A program made the translations under genes and the position numbers. A stretch of 64,000 bases of DNA from Erythrobacter ramosus. Its GTDB lineage: Bacteria > Pseudomonadota > Alphaproteobacteria > Sphingomonadales > Sphingomonadaceae. Numbering within the stretch: the stretch's first letter is position 1; each line of letters starts with the position of its first letter. The stretch spans positions 930,001 to 994,000 of the forward strand of contig NZ_WTYB01000002.1 in NCBI RefSeq assembly GCF_009828055.1, given 5' to 3'. Shown in pieces: positions 37,947-46,143 of the stretch. The notes beneath the pieces were generated by a model. That model saw only the letters and a program-made list of their open reading frames with translations, made no database searches and had not been told where the DNA came from.

Positions 37947-38852
37947 CCGCGCGGGTCTCCTACGAGAGAGGACAAGACGCACCGAACGGCCCGAGCCGCC
38001 GCAAGAACGCCCCCGCCGCGTCAGGGCTGCGAGGAGCCGAGGCACGCGGGAAAGCGGATGCGGCACGAGAGGGCTGGTCGGCGCGGGCGGGACGGTAGTG
38101 GGGTGTGGGGGGTGTAGGAAAGGGGGCATGATTACTAGAATTCCGGCCCCGATTACGATTAAGCTTGTCGACACTGTGAACAATAGTGGAAAAGCTAATC
38201 ATCGGGTCCGCAAAGCTTGACACTCAGTCGGATATTTACGCTACTAATTTTATGATAGAACCACCCTCTTTAGAATCAAAAGTCCTTGCCTCCGTCTTTG
38301 TGGCGACGAGCTCTGGCGACGTCTCTTTGACTCTCGCTCGTGGCGAAGTACTTATGGTGGCTGGTCCAAATGGGGCTGGTAAATCCGCTCTGCTTTATTC
38401 AATTTATAGGTCAATCGGCAAAGGTCTAGCGGATTATTATGCCGGACACAGGCAGATCACATTTAACCATGGTTGGGAAAATGTATCTTCTGATAAAGAT
38501 CAACTAGCAACATATCAGTTTGAAAATTTTTCATCATCAAATAGGTATAAGAACCATTGGTCTGAAGACGTTTTCAATTCAATAATCAAGAGACTTTTTC
38601 AGGATGAAGTAAAGTACAACTCTGATTTAGTCGAATTGCTTGATCATGACCCGATAAATGCTCAAAAATTTAAGAAAACAAACCCAAGCCCAATTGCGAA
38701 ATTAAATTCAGTGTTTGATGCTGCTCGAATGGCTGTTCGCTTTGAGGTCGATGTCCGAGGACTTCGCGCCACACGGGGTATTGGAAAGTACGATATTGAT
38801 CAACTTTCGGATGGTGAACGGGCAGCCCTCTTCATCGCTGGTGCAATTTTAA

Positions 38853-38860
38853 TTCAAGAT
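38853..38860. repeat. Target-site duplication, left copy (TTCAAGAT)
   Basis: Eight bases, identical to 41156-41163 on the other side of the element. Eight-bp duplications are typical of the IS1595 family. Confidence 0.95.
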
Positions 38861-38884
38861 CCCGCTTATCCCCTTCACGCATGT
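38861..38884 (+). repeat. Left terminal inverted repeat of the IS1595 element
   Basis: Reads CCCGCTTATCCCCTTC then ACGCATGT; 22 of 24 positions match the right end (41132-41155). Confidence 0.93.
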
Positions 38885-39016
38885 GTGCATAATGTTCCAC
38901 AATAACGCACACCGCAAGGTGCAACGTTACGTTGTATGACGCGTGTGCGGTGAGGGCTTCCCCTGACGGCTGAATTGGATTACAACGCAGTGTAAGACAC
39001 GCGAGGGCCGATTCTC

Positions 39017-39532
39017 ATGCACGCCGATATCATCAAGCAAATGCGCGACGAGGAAGCGGGGCTTCTGCTCAAGTTGAATGCCGTCCGCAATCTTCTGTCA
39101 GTGTACGGTGAAGCGCCAGTCGCAACCAGTGCGGCGTCAACGCAATCCGTCAAACGTACCGCGCCCGCCTCCCGTGCCCGTGAGAAGGTCGCCATCACCA
39201 GCTTCACGATGCAGACACGTATGTCTGTTTTGCTTTCGCTGGATGCCATGGTGCATGCACCGGGTCTCCTGAAAACCAGCGCTCTCGTCGAGTACATTGA
39301 GAAGCGCGGCCATGAGATTACCGGAAACAACAAGGTCAATGCGCTTGGAGCGCTTCTCGCACGTAGTGAGGACGTTCAAGGGCATGGCAAGTCGGGTTGG
39401 ACGGTTGCGGATCGTGAGCGTGCGCTTTCGATCCTGGCCGAACACCTGCACAACGAGAAAGGGCCACACAGCGTTTACGCCGGTGGCCCCGAAACCGCGC
39501 CCTACGCGCTAACAGAGGAGGCCATGGAATGA
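39017..39532 (+). CDS. IS cargo: 171-residue protein with possible winged-helix domain
   Basis: The ATG at 39017 has GAGGG about 9 nt upstream. The N-terminal 50 residues are helical and charged. Residues from about 65 to 150 (SVLLSLDAMVHAPGLLKTSA, then YIEKRGHEITG and GKSGWTV) have the helix-helix-turn-strand look of a winged-helix DNA-binding domain. It may regulate the cargo or the element. The final TGA overlaps an ATG (39529) of a 23-codon frame ending at 39600, which may be a leader peptide or chance. The upstream 100 bp (38890-39010) contain inverted CGCACAC/GTGTGCG arms that could be an operator. Confidence 0.6.
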   Translation: MHADIIKQMRDEEAGLLLKLNAVRNLLSVYGEAPVATSAASTQSVKRTAPASRAREKVAITSFTMQTRMSVLLSLDAMVHAPGLLKTSALVEYIEKRGHEITGNNKVNALGALLARSEDVQGHGKSGWTVADRERALSILAEHLHNEKGPHSVYAGGPETAPYALTEEAME

Positions 39533-39772
39533 ATGAACATTCCTTCGGGTCGCGGGGGTTGCAGCCCCTTAGCTACCCATTGCTCTTGTTAAAGAACTAG
39601 GCCGTCTGCGCCGGGGGCTCTCGTCCCCGGTGCATTCGGTCTAGCAAATCTAACGGGATTCGTCTAGTCCGATTGCGTACTTACACGCTTTTCGGGAGGC
39701 CTTCCTATGTCCATCAAAACGATGTCGTCTAGGAGAGGAATGGGACATCGACCACTGAAAGGAACGGGTCGA

Positions 39773-40069
39773 ATGTACGCTATTGCCTACGACCTGAATA
39801 ATGAAGCTGCCGAACGTCATGGTGCTTGGGCTAAGATTGCTCGTGTTCTTGAAGGCCATGGCTTTCGCCGCCAGCAAGGCAGTGTTTTCTATGGTGACGA
39901 AAACACATCGGCTATGACGTGTGCGCAGGCGGTTCTGGAACTGTACGACAAATACCCTTGGTTCTGGGAAGTCGTCCGCGACATGCGCATGCTTCGTATT
40001 TCTGAACAGGACGACTTGTTGTCTATCGTGCCGAACAGGCTGCGCTTCGAACAGCAGGACGTCGCCTAA
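39773..40069 (+). CDS. IS cargo: VapD-like (Cas2-fold) protein, probable RNase toxin
   Basis: A 98-residue product. The start at 39773 (MYAIAYDLNNEAAERH) matches the VapD N-terminus and is preceded by AAAGGA at 9 nt; the frame is open further up to 39707. The family pattern is MYAIAYDL, then GFRRQQGSVFYGDEN, then LYDKYPWFWEVVRDMRMLRI. VapD proteins have a ferredoxin-like fold related to Cas2 and are purine-specific endoribonucleases in toxin-antitoxin systems such as VapX-VapD. The catalytic Asp in YDL is present. The stop TAA overlaps the ATG of the next gene, so the pair is coupled. Confidence 0.82.
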   Translation: MYAIAYDLNNEAAERHGAWAKIARVLEGHGFRRQQGSVFYGDENTSAMTCAQAVLELYDKYPWFWEVVRDMRMLRISEQDDLLSIVPNRLRFEQQDVA

Positions 40070-40269
40070 TGGCAACGGTCGCCCGCTTAACTCTCTCTGA
40101 GGCGTTAGCGGGCGACCGCTTGTCTGAGTTCGTCGAACAAGCCGAAGCCGAAGGCATCGGCCCCGCAGATCGCGCTCAATTTGAAGGCCTGTTAGGACGC
40201 GTCACAGCGCCCCAACCAGAAGATCAAACATCCCGTTTACCCGCCCACGGTTCGAAGCGCGGAAAGTGA
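40069..40269 (+). CDS. IS cargo: 66-residue protein coupled to the VapD-like gene
   Basis: Starts at ATG 40069, sharing one base with the VapD-like stop (TAATG), which implies translational coupling. The product is acidic in its first two thirds (LTLSEALAGDRLSEFVEQAEAEGIGP) with basic C-terminal residues (LPAHGSKRGK). Its size and place fit an antitoxin, though antitoxins more often precede the toxin. I recognise no family. The last 68 bp overlap the 3' end of the transposase gene on the opposite strand, so transcription of one could affect the other. Confidence 0.6.
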   Translation: MATVARLTLSEALAGDRLSEFVEQAEAEGIGPADRAQFEGLLGRVTAPQPEDQTSRLPAHGSKRGK

Positions 40270-41107
40270 ACTCGTCCAGATAGCGCTGCATGTGCTTGCC
40301 GCTGATCTGGATATGCGTGGAGCGAACCGAAGCCTTGAACAGCTTCCAGAAGCCTTCAACCGTGTTCACGTGGAAGGTCTCGCCAGCGCGGTAATTATAG
40401 TAGGCGTATTCCTTGGCACCGTGCTTGACGCGGCCATGCTTGAAGCCGTCACCAGTGAGTAAGCCATAGCTGTAGAGTTCGTCCGTTGAGACGGTCGCAC
40501 CCTTTTCCACGTTCTTAAGCACCACTTCGCGCAGTGTATCGGCCTTGACGTTGGGGATAACGACCGCCTTCATGCGTCCGTTCCGCTCTGCAAGGCCCAT
40601 CACAATAGTCTTTCCCGGCGCGCCACGCCCACGCTTGCCGCCCGAACGGCGACCACCGACATAGGCCTCGTCCAGTTCAATATGGCCCGCCAGCAGTGCG
40701 TCAAAGCCCTGCGCCTTGCTCATAAGGTCGCGGATATGTTGGCCAATCCGGTAGGCGGTCTTGTAGGTCACACCAAGCTGGCGTTGCAGTTCCTTGCCGC
40801 TCACACCGTGGCGCGTCGTGCAGAAGAGATACATGGCGTAAAACCACGAAACGAGCGGCGTGCGCGTGTCGTGAAGGATGGTGTTAGCGGTAGGGTTCAC
40901 ATGGTGGCCGCAGTTGGCGCAAACGTAGGTGCGGCGCGCTGCAAGCTTGTGGTGCGTGCTTTCCTTACCGCATGACGCGCAAACGAAACGGGTTCCGCCA
41001 AAGCGCACTTCCATGATGTGCGCGAGGCAAGCGTCGTCATTCGGGAAGCGCGCGAAGAACTCGCGAACGCTAAACTCGGGACTGGCAGAGGGGCTTTTGC
41101 TGGTCAT
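40202..41107 (-). CDS. IS1595-family (ISXO2-like) transposase
   Basis: A 301-residue transposase. The N-terminal zinc ribbon has CxxC pairs (FVCASCGKES and YVCANCGHH). A helical linker follows (GVSGKELQRQLGVTYKTAY). The ISXO2-like DDE-type catalytic domain has Asp in IELDEAYVGGRR, Asp in VSTDELYSYG, and the third acidic region in VNTVEGFWKLFK, followed by MQRYLDEFTFRASNR. No frameshift or stop is seen, so it looks functional. It starts 25 bp inside the right inverted repeat and is convergent with the cargo genes. Confidence 0.94.
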   Translation of the reverse strand: MTSKSPSASPEFSVREFFARFPNDDACLAHIMEVRFGGTRFVCASCGKESTHHKLAARRTYVCANCGHHVNPTANTILHDTRTPLVSWFYAMYLFCTTRHGVSGKELQRQLGVTYKTAYRIGQHIRDLMSKAQGFDALLAGHIELDEAYVGGRRSGGKRGRGAPGKTIVMGLAERNGRMKAVVIPNVKADTLREVVLKNVEKGATVSTDELYSYGLLTGDGFKHGRVKHGAKEYAYYNYRAGETFHVNTVEGFWKLFKASVRSTHIQISGKHMQRYLDEFTFRASNRGRVNGMFDLLVGAL

Positions 41108-41131
41108 GCCATCTTAATGGCAGAACTCACT

Positions 41132-41155
41132 ACATGCGTCAAGGGGATAATCGGG
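41132..41155 (-). repeat. Right terminal inverted repeat of the IS1595 element
   Basis: On the minus strand it reads CCCGATTATCCCCTTG then ACGCATGT, with 2 mismatches to the left end over 24 bases. An ATG inside it (41134) is in frame with the interrupted host gene. Confidence 0.93.
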
Positions 41156-42198
41156 TTCAAGATTCAAATAAGATCGTTGCTATAGATGAGCCTGAAAGAA
41201 ATCTTCATCCAAGTATAGTTGCTCCCTTTATAAATGCCCTTATCCTTGCACGTCCTGACATTGGATATATTTTTGCAAGCCATGATGTTAATTTAATTTC
41301 TGGGGGACATATCAATACCCTAGTCCATGTACGAGACTCGCAAGTTATATCCCTTGATCCAGAAACTAGGAAGTTTGACGCGGAAGTTGTTGTCGATTTT
41401 GAGGCGATTGATGAAGGCCTGAGGCGTGACCTCCTCGGAGCGAGGCAAAAATTGCTGTTTGTCGAGGGAACACCAAACTCAATCGATTATCGCATATACA
41501 ACGTGCTGTTCCCGGATTGGAAAGTCACTCCGAAGGGTGGTGCGCAAGAAGTCATTGAGGCGGTTAAATCTCTTCGAAAAAATAACCAACTGCACTGGAT
41601 CGAAGCGAAGGGGTTGATAGATCGAGATGGAAGGCCTGATCCTGAAGTTCAGGCACTCGAAGCAGACGGGATACATGCGCTTTTATGTCCAACCTCGGAA
41701 AATCTCCTCTTCTTGCCCAAGGTTGTTGAGGCTGTTGCCAAACTTCTTTTCGAAGCTGAGGGTGGCCTAGATGTTCACGCGCGGATGCAATCCGCTAAGG
41801 CCGAGCTTAGGGCGTCGCTCTGCCAATCAAGCGCTGATATATCAGCACGATTGGCAACTTGGCGTATAAACCGAATGTTGGCGGAAGCGAAAGTGAGTGT
41901 GGCTAACGTCAGACAATTAAGCTCTCCAGCGATCACGTTCGCCCTTGGTCAGATTTTGACAGAAGCCGACTCAGAGATTGCCGAGCTATGCGCAATCGCT
42001 GACGGTTTGGAGAGCATTCAAACTATCCCAATAAAGAATACGTCGATCGGAAGTCGTATTGCCGTGGCTATGGGTTGTGATGCCAAACGGTATAAAAATA
42101 TCGTCTTCCGTCAAATCGGACTTACCACTGAATGCGGTGAGACGATTAAAAGTACCATGTTAAAATTCCTTCCAGCGCTGGACGCTGGGTCAAAATGA
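41134..42198 (+). pseudogene. C-terminal half of the IS-disrupted ATPase, with DUF4435/Toprim-like domain (AriB-like part)
   Basis: Native codons resume at 41164. Joined to the left half they rebuild Walker B, IVAIDE, at reconstructed residues 229-234, followed by PERNLHPS and the H-loop-like FASHD (265). The DUF4435/Toprim-like part has FVEGTPNSIDYRIY (VEG at 325-327, Asp333) and GLIDRD (377-380), then CPTSENLLF. This pairing of ATPase and DUF4435 nuclease is that of PARIS AriA-AriB, here as one chain of 569 residues. An ATG within the IS inverted repeat (41134) opens the frame, so the Toprim part could be made alone, but without a clear RBS. OLD-family nuclease is the main alternative. Confidence 0.82.
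41156..41163. repeat. Target-site duplication, right copy (TTCAAGAT)
   Basis: Identical to 38853-38860. Deleting the element and this copy restores the reading frame of the host gene. Confidence 0.95.
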
Positions 42199-42694
42199 AG
42201 GCATTAAAATAAATCACAGTCTGATACGGCAATCGCTGTCACACGAATCGCCAACCTTGATTTAATGTCTTGGCCCCACACTTTTTCCCGCGAATTTACT
42301 TGTGCGCCCAGTGCGCCCCGCAGCATGGATGCTGAAACACGTTCAGCATGGCGGATAGACAGGGGCGTTGCGGTTGCGCACCCTGACGCGAAGCGCTCAC
42401 AAATGTCCGTAGGTTGGCAGGCCCCCTCTGCGCCTCTCCTTCCCTCTGCGGTCTCTGCGTGAAACACACTGTCTTTGCCGGGGTGCGAGGGTGTGCAGGG
42501 CTTCGGGCGTCGGACACCCACCCCCGGCCCCGATACCTGCCCCGGCGGAGCCGAAGGCGTGGCGAAGCCACAACGCCGGGGTCGAGGGAGGGGAAAGGAG
42601 CGGTTCGGGATTGCGCTGCCCTCTTCGTGGCTTTGTGTCTTTGTGTGAGCCATTGCGGGGGCTGCTACACTTTGAGGGGGTGTTGGGATCGGCC
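42199..42694. repeat. Gene-free stretch with several dispersed intergenic repeats
   Basis: No gene is supported. It holds a small palindrome (ATGCTGAA 42329-42336 with TTCAGCAT 42342-42349). A run at about 42425-42464 reads on the minus strand as TTCACGCAGAG-type repeats, and one at about 42623-42649 reads as CACAAAGACACAAAG. These types of dispersed intergenic sequence are found in many bacterial genomes. It marks the junction between the AT-rich block and the uvrA region. Confidence 0.6.
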
Positions 42695-42812
42695 TCGCTT
42701 GCCCCTCCACCATCCTACGGATGGTCCCCCTCCCCTTGCAGGGGAGGATTGCCTCGCCTGCCCCTCCACCATCCTGCGGATGGTCCCCCTCCCCGAGCGA
42801 GCTCGGGGAGGA
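42695..42812 (-). repeat. Dispersed palindromic repeat, two tandem copies right of the accessory block
   Basis: Copies at about 42695-42750 and 42751-42812, direct to each other and inverted relative to 37454-37507. Each has CCCCTCCACCATCC, GGATGGTCCCCCTCCCC and a closing GGGGAGGATT. The second copy abuts the uvrA stop codon and could act in 3'-end formation of uvrA mRNA. Confidence 0.78.
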
Positions 42813-45707
42813 TTACTTCAGCAGCAACGGCGCCAGATACTGCCCCGTGAAGCTGCGCGGTTCCTTTACCACTTGCTCCGGTGTGCCTTCCGCGACAATC
42901 TCCCCGCCGCGCACGCCGCCCTCGGGGCCGAGGTCGATGATCCAGTCGGCGGTCTTGATCACGTCGAGGTTGTGTTCGATCACCACGACCGAATTGCCGC
43001 CCTCCACCAGCCGGTGCAGCACTTCGAGCAGTTTGCGCACGTCCTCGAAATGCAGGCCGGTGGTCGGCTCGTCGAGGATGTAGAGCGTCTGGCCGGTGCT
43101 GCGGCGCGCGAGTTCCTTGGCGAGTTTCACGCGCTGCGCCTCGCCGCCGGACAGCGTGGTCGCCTGCTGGCCGACCTTGACGTAGCCGAGGCCGACCTCA
43201 TTCAGCATCCGCATCTTCTCGCGGATCGGGGGGACGGCCTTGAAGAATTCCTCGGCATCCTCGATCGTCATGTCGAGCACGTCGGCGATGGAGTGGCCCT
43301 TGAACTTCACTTCGAGCGTCTCGCGGTTGTAGCGCTTCCCGTGGCATTCCTCGCAGGTGACGTAGACGTCGGGGAGGAAGTGCATCTCGATCTTGATGAG
43401 GCCGTCGCCTTGGCACTTCTCGCAGCGGCCGCCCTTGACGTTGAAGGAGAAGCGCCCGGGCTTGTAGCCGCGGGCGAGGCTTTCGGGGAGGCCGGCGAAC
43501 CAGTCGCGGATCTGGGTGAAGGCGCCGGTGTAGGTGGCGGGGTTGGAGCGCGGGGTGCGGCCGATGGGGGACTGGTCGATCTCGATGACCTTGTCGCAGT
43601 ATTCGAGCCCGGTGATGGCGTCATGTGCCCCCGCGATGACCCGCGCGCCGTTGAGCGCGCGGGCGGCCCCGGCCTGCAGGGTGTCGATGGTGAGGCTGGA
43701 TTTGCCCGAGCCGGAGACCCCGGTGATGCAGGTGAAGGTGCCGAGCGGGATCTTGGCCGTCACGCCCTTGAGGTTGTTGGCGCGCGCGTTCTTGACCACG
43801 ATCTTGTGGCCATTGCCCTTGCGACGCTTGGCCGGAACGTCGATCTTGCGCTTGCCGGTGAGGTAATCGGCGGTGAGGCTGCCCTTGGCCTTGAGTATCT
43901 GCTTCAGCGTGCCTTGCGCGACGATCTCGCCGCCATGCACCCCCGCACCGGGGCCGAGGTCGACGATGTAATCGGCGGTGCGGATGGCGTCCTCGTCATG
44001 CTCGACGACGATGACGGTGTTGCCGAGATCGCGCAGGCGCTTGAGGGTTTCGAGCAGGCGGTCATTGTCGCGCTGGTGGAGGCCGATGCTGGGCTCGTCG
44101 AGGACGTAGAGCACGCCGGAGAGGCCGGAGCCGATCTGGCTGGCCAAGCGGATGCGTTGGCTTTCGCCCCCCGACAGCGTGCCCGAGGTGCGGTCGAGGT
44201 TGAGGTAGTCGAGCCCGACGTTGTCGAGGAAGCCCAGCCGCTCGTTGATCTCTTTCAGGATCGCCTTGGCAATCTGGCTCTGCTGCGAGGTGAGCTGCGC
44301 GTCCAAGGCGAGGAACCACGCTTTGGCATCCGCGACACTCATGGCGACGGGGGTGGCAATATCGGTCTGGGCGATGCGGACGCTCAGCGCCTTTTCGTTG
44401 AGGCGCTTGCCGCCGCAGGTCTCGCACGGCTGCGCGGTCTGGTACTTCGACAGCTCCTCCTGCATCCACGCGCTCTCGGTCTGCATCATGCGGCGGTTGA
44501 GGTTGCCGATCACGCCTTCGAAGGCCTTGTTGACGGTGTATTCGCGGCGGCCATCCTTGAAGGTCAGCGGCACCGGCATCCCGCCCGTGCCGTAGAGGAT
44601 GATGAGCTTCTGTTCGGGGGCGAGGTCTTTCCACGGCGTTGTCAGGTCGAACCCGTACGCCTTCGCAAGGCTGGCGAGCACCTGCATGTAGTAAGGCGAC
44701 GGTGGGTTGGACTTGGCCCACGGCACCACCGCGCCCTGCTTCAGCGTCAGCGCCTCGTTGGGGACCACCAGCTGCGGATCGAACAGCATCTTCTCGCCGA
44801 TCCCGTCACACGCGGGGCAGGCACCCTGCGGGGCGTTGAAGGAGAAGAGGCGCGGTTCGATCTCTTCGATGGTGAAGCCGCTGACGGGACAGGCGAACTT
44901 CTCGGAGAAGACGATGCGGTTGGGCGGCAGGCCCGCGCCCTTCATCGCGCCACCTTGCGCCTCGTCCTCGCGCCCCGGCACCACGCCATCGGCCAGATCG
45001 ACATAAGTCAGCCCCTCGGCCAGCTTCAGCGCCTGTTCGAAGCTTTCGGCGAGGCGGGTCTCGATGCCTTCCTTCACCGCGATCCGGTCAACCACCACTT
45101 CGATGTCGTGCTTGAACTTCTTGTCGAGTGCGGGGGCTTCCTCGATCGGATAGATCTCGCCGTCGATCCGCACGCGGGTAAAGCCGCTGCGCTGCCATTC
45201 GGCCAGTTCCTTGCGGTATTCCCCCTTGCGCCCACGCACCACGGGGGCGAGCAGATAGAGGCGCGTGCCTTCGGGCAGGGCCATCACCCGGTCGACCATC
45301 TGACTTACGGTCTGCGCAGAAATCGGCAGGCCTGTGGTCGGCGAATAGGGCGTGCCGACCCGCGCCCACAGCAGTCGCATATAGTCGTAGATCTCGGTGA
45401 CGGTCGCCACGGTTGAGCGCGGGTTGCGGCTCGTCGTCTTCTGCTCGATGCTGATCGCAGGGCTTAGGCCGTCAATATGCTCGACATCGGGCTTCTGCAT
45501 CATTTCGAGGAACTGGCGCGCATAGGCGCTCAGGCTCTCGACATAACGCCGCTGGCCCTCGGCATAGATCGTGTCGAAGGCGAGGCTCGACTTGCCGCTG
45601 CCCGAAAGCCCGGTGACAACGATCAGCGCATCACGCGGCAGATCAATGTCGATACCCTTGAGGTTATGTTCGCGCGCGCCGCGCACGGAGATGGTGGTGA
45701 GGCTCAT
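42813..45707 (-). CDS. uvrA: Excinuclease ABC subunit A
   Basis: The damage-sensing ATPase of nucleotide excision repair, 964 residues. The first P-loop is [14 protein letters not shown] near residue 33 and the second is [14 protein letters not shown] in the C-terminal half. ABC signatures are [15 protein letters not shown] and [15 protein letters not shown]. Zinc-binding cysteines are in [10 protein letters not shown], and CEKCQGDG with [16 protein letters not shown]7-GTTC box 12-26 nt upstream indicates SOS control. Tandem palindromic repeats follow its stop codon, then the accessory block. Confidence 0.97.
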   Translation of the reverse strand: MSLTTISVRGAREHNLKGIDIDLPRDALIVVTGLSGSGKSSLAFDTIYAEGQRRYVESLSAYARQFLEMMQKPDVEHIDGLSPAISIEQKTTSRNPRSTVATVTEIYDYMRLLWARVGTPYSPTTGLPISAQTVSQMVDRVMALPEGTRLYLLAPVVRGRKGEYRKELAEWQRSGFTRVRIDGEIYPIEEAPALDKKFKHDIEVVVDRIAVKEGIETRLAESFEQALKLAEGLTYVDLADGVVPGREDEAQGGAMKGAGLPPNRIVFSEKFACPVSGFTIEEIEPRLFSFNAPQGACPACDGIGEKMLFDPQLVVPNEALTLKQGAVVPWAKSNPPSPYYMQVLASLAKAYGFDLTTPWKDLAPEQKLIILYGTGGMPVPLTFKDGRREYTVNKAFEGVIGNLNRRMMQTESAWMQEELSKYQTAQPCETCGGKRLNEKALSVRIAQTDIATPVAMSVADAKAWFLALDAQLTSQQSQIAKAILKEINERLGFLDNVGLDYLNLDRTSGTLSGGESQRIRLASQIGSGLSGVLYVLDEPSIGLHQRDNDRLLETLKRLRDLGNTVIVVEHDEDAIRTADYIVDLGPGAGVHGGEIVAQGTLKQILKAKGSLTADYLTGKRKIDVPAKRRKGNGHKIVVKNARANNLKGVTAKIPLGTFTCITGVSGSGKSSLTIDTLQAGAARALNGARVIAGAHDAITGLEYCDKVIEIDQSPIGRTPRSNPATYTGAFTQIRDWFAGLPESLARGYKPGRFSFNVKGGRCEKCQGDGLIKIEMHFLPDVYVTCEECHGKRYNRETLEVKFKGHSIADVLDMTIEDAEEFFKAVPPIREKMRMLNEVGLGYVKVGQQATTLSGGEAQRVKLAKELARRSTGQTLYILDEPTTGLHFEDVRKLLEVLHRLVEGGNSVVVIEHNLDVIKTADWIIDLGPEGGVRGGEIVAEGTPEQVVKEPRSFTGQYLAPLLLK

Positions 45708-45718
45708 GGGTGCAATCT

Positions 45719-45733
45719 GTTCCGGAAATGTTC
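45719..45733 (-). promoter_or_regulatory. Probable LexA (SOS) box of uvrA
   Basis: On the plus strand it reads GTTC-CGGAAAT-GTTC, an exact match to GTTC-N7-GTTC. It lies only 12 nt before the start codon, so LexA would cover the translation start region or the transcript would be near-leaderless. The same consensus precedes recA. Confidence 0.75.
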
Positions 45734-46143
45734 GCGTGGGTCAAGGGCGGCACGGCGGGGTTATCCGCAAGGCACCACAGATGGGGACGGGCTATAGCGG
45801 GTGCAACGGGCGAAGCGCCTTGCGGTTTCCCGGCCCCTGCCGCAATGGCCCGAACCGCCGGACCCGAAAAAGCGAATCGAATTATGTTATGGTGACACCA
45901 AATCGCATCCAATTCGCGCGGTGTCCGGCGCAAAACGCTTACCGGCTAAGCAAGCCCGACGATTCCGCCTCTACTTTTCAATATGTTAAGTAGGCCTACA
46001 GAAAAACTGAAGTCGTCCGATCAACGCGGATCAATCAGATGGAGGCTCTCTTTGCGGTTCCTCGGCCGGGTCCCTTCAGGGTCGCAACCTGGCTCTTCGC
46101 AAAGACGTGGCCGGGGGCCGGAACATGGCTGACAGGGTTACCC
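45734..46143. other. Gene-free stretch between uvrA and the ABC transporter operon
   Basis: No frame gives a convincing product. A long-range inverted pair CTTTGCG (about 46050) and CGCAAAG (about 46099), with an inner CCC-TTCA-GGG, may be the 3' structure of the convergent ABC operon transcript. A short AT-rich stretch at about 45870-45900 includes a TATGTTATGG that could be part of a promoter reading toward either side. I found no cobalamin riboswitch consensus. Confidence 0.4.

Larger units (their letters stand above)
38186..38905 (+). pseudogene. N-terminal half of an IS-disrupted AAA ATPase (PARIS AriA-like part)
   Basis: Native sequence runs from GTG 38186 to 38860, giving 225 residues; the last 14 codons come from the inserted element. 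Walker A is GPNGAGKS at residues 60-67, and an ABC-type signature-like LSDGERAA starts at 207. The DNA is AT-rich and uses codons quite unlike its neighbours, a sign of horizontal transfer. Removing the element and one 8-bp duplication joins it in frame to 41164-42198. That gives a 569-residue ATPase/DUF4435 protein, the make-up of fused PARIS anti-phage proteins. An ATG at 38128 with a good SD heads an overlapping frame that stops after 30 codons. Confidence 0.85.
38861..41155 (-). mobile_element. IS1595-family (ISXO2-like) insertion sequence with cargo genes, 2295 bp
   Basis: Bounded by imperfect terminal inverted repeats and an exact 8-bp target duplication (TTCAAGAT). It contains a transposase gene (40202-41107, minus) and, on the other strand, a 171-residue putative winged-helix protein, a VapD-like protein and a 66-residue protein. 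The element is inserted in a 569-codon ATPase/DUF4435 gene. GC content lies between that of the AT-rich host gene and the chromosome, so it has its own history. At 2.3 kb it is large for the family, whose compact members carry only the transposase; passenger genes are known in some subgroups. Transposase, ends and duplication all look intact, so the element may still be active. Confidence 0.93.

Noticed and set aside
38128..38180. Restriction-site cluster (GAATTC, AAGCTT, GTCGAC) and ATGATTAC resembling a cloning vector
   Set aside because: Only short coincidental matches; the surrounding sequence is continuous with the AT-rich native block and differs from lacZ-alpha polylinkers.
39773..40069. 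The Cas2-like fold of the VapD homologue as a sign of CRISPR-Cas
   Set aside because: No cas1, other cas genes or repeat-spacer array anywhere in the window; the sequence pattern is VapD, inside an IS.
42414..45416. A 1000-codon open frame on the plus strand opposite uvrA
   Set aside because: It is the antisense shadow of uvrA in high-GC DNA; no protein motifs, and uvrA is unmistakable.
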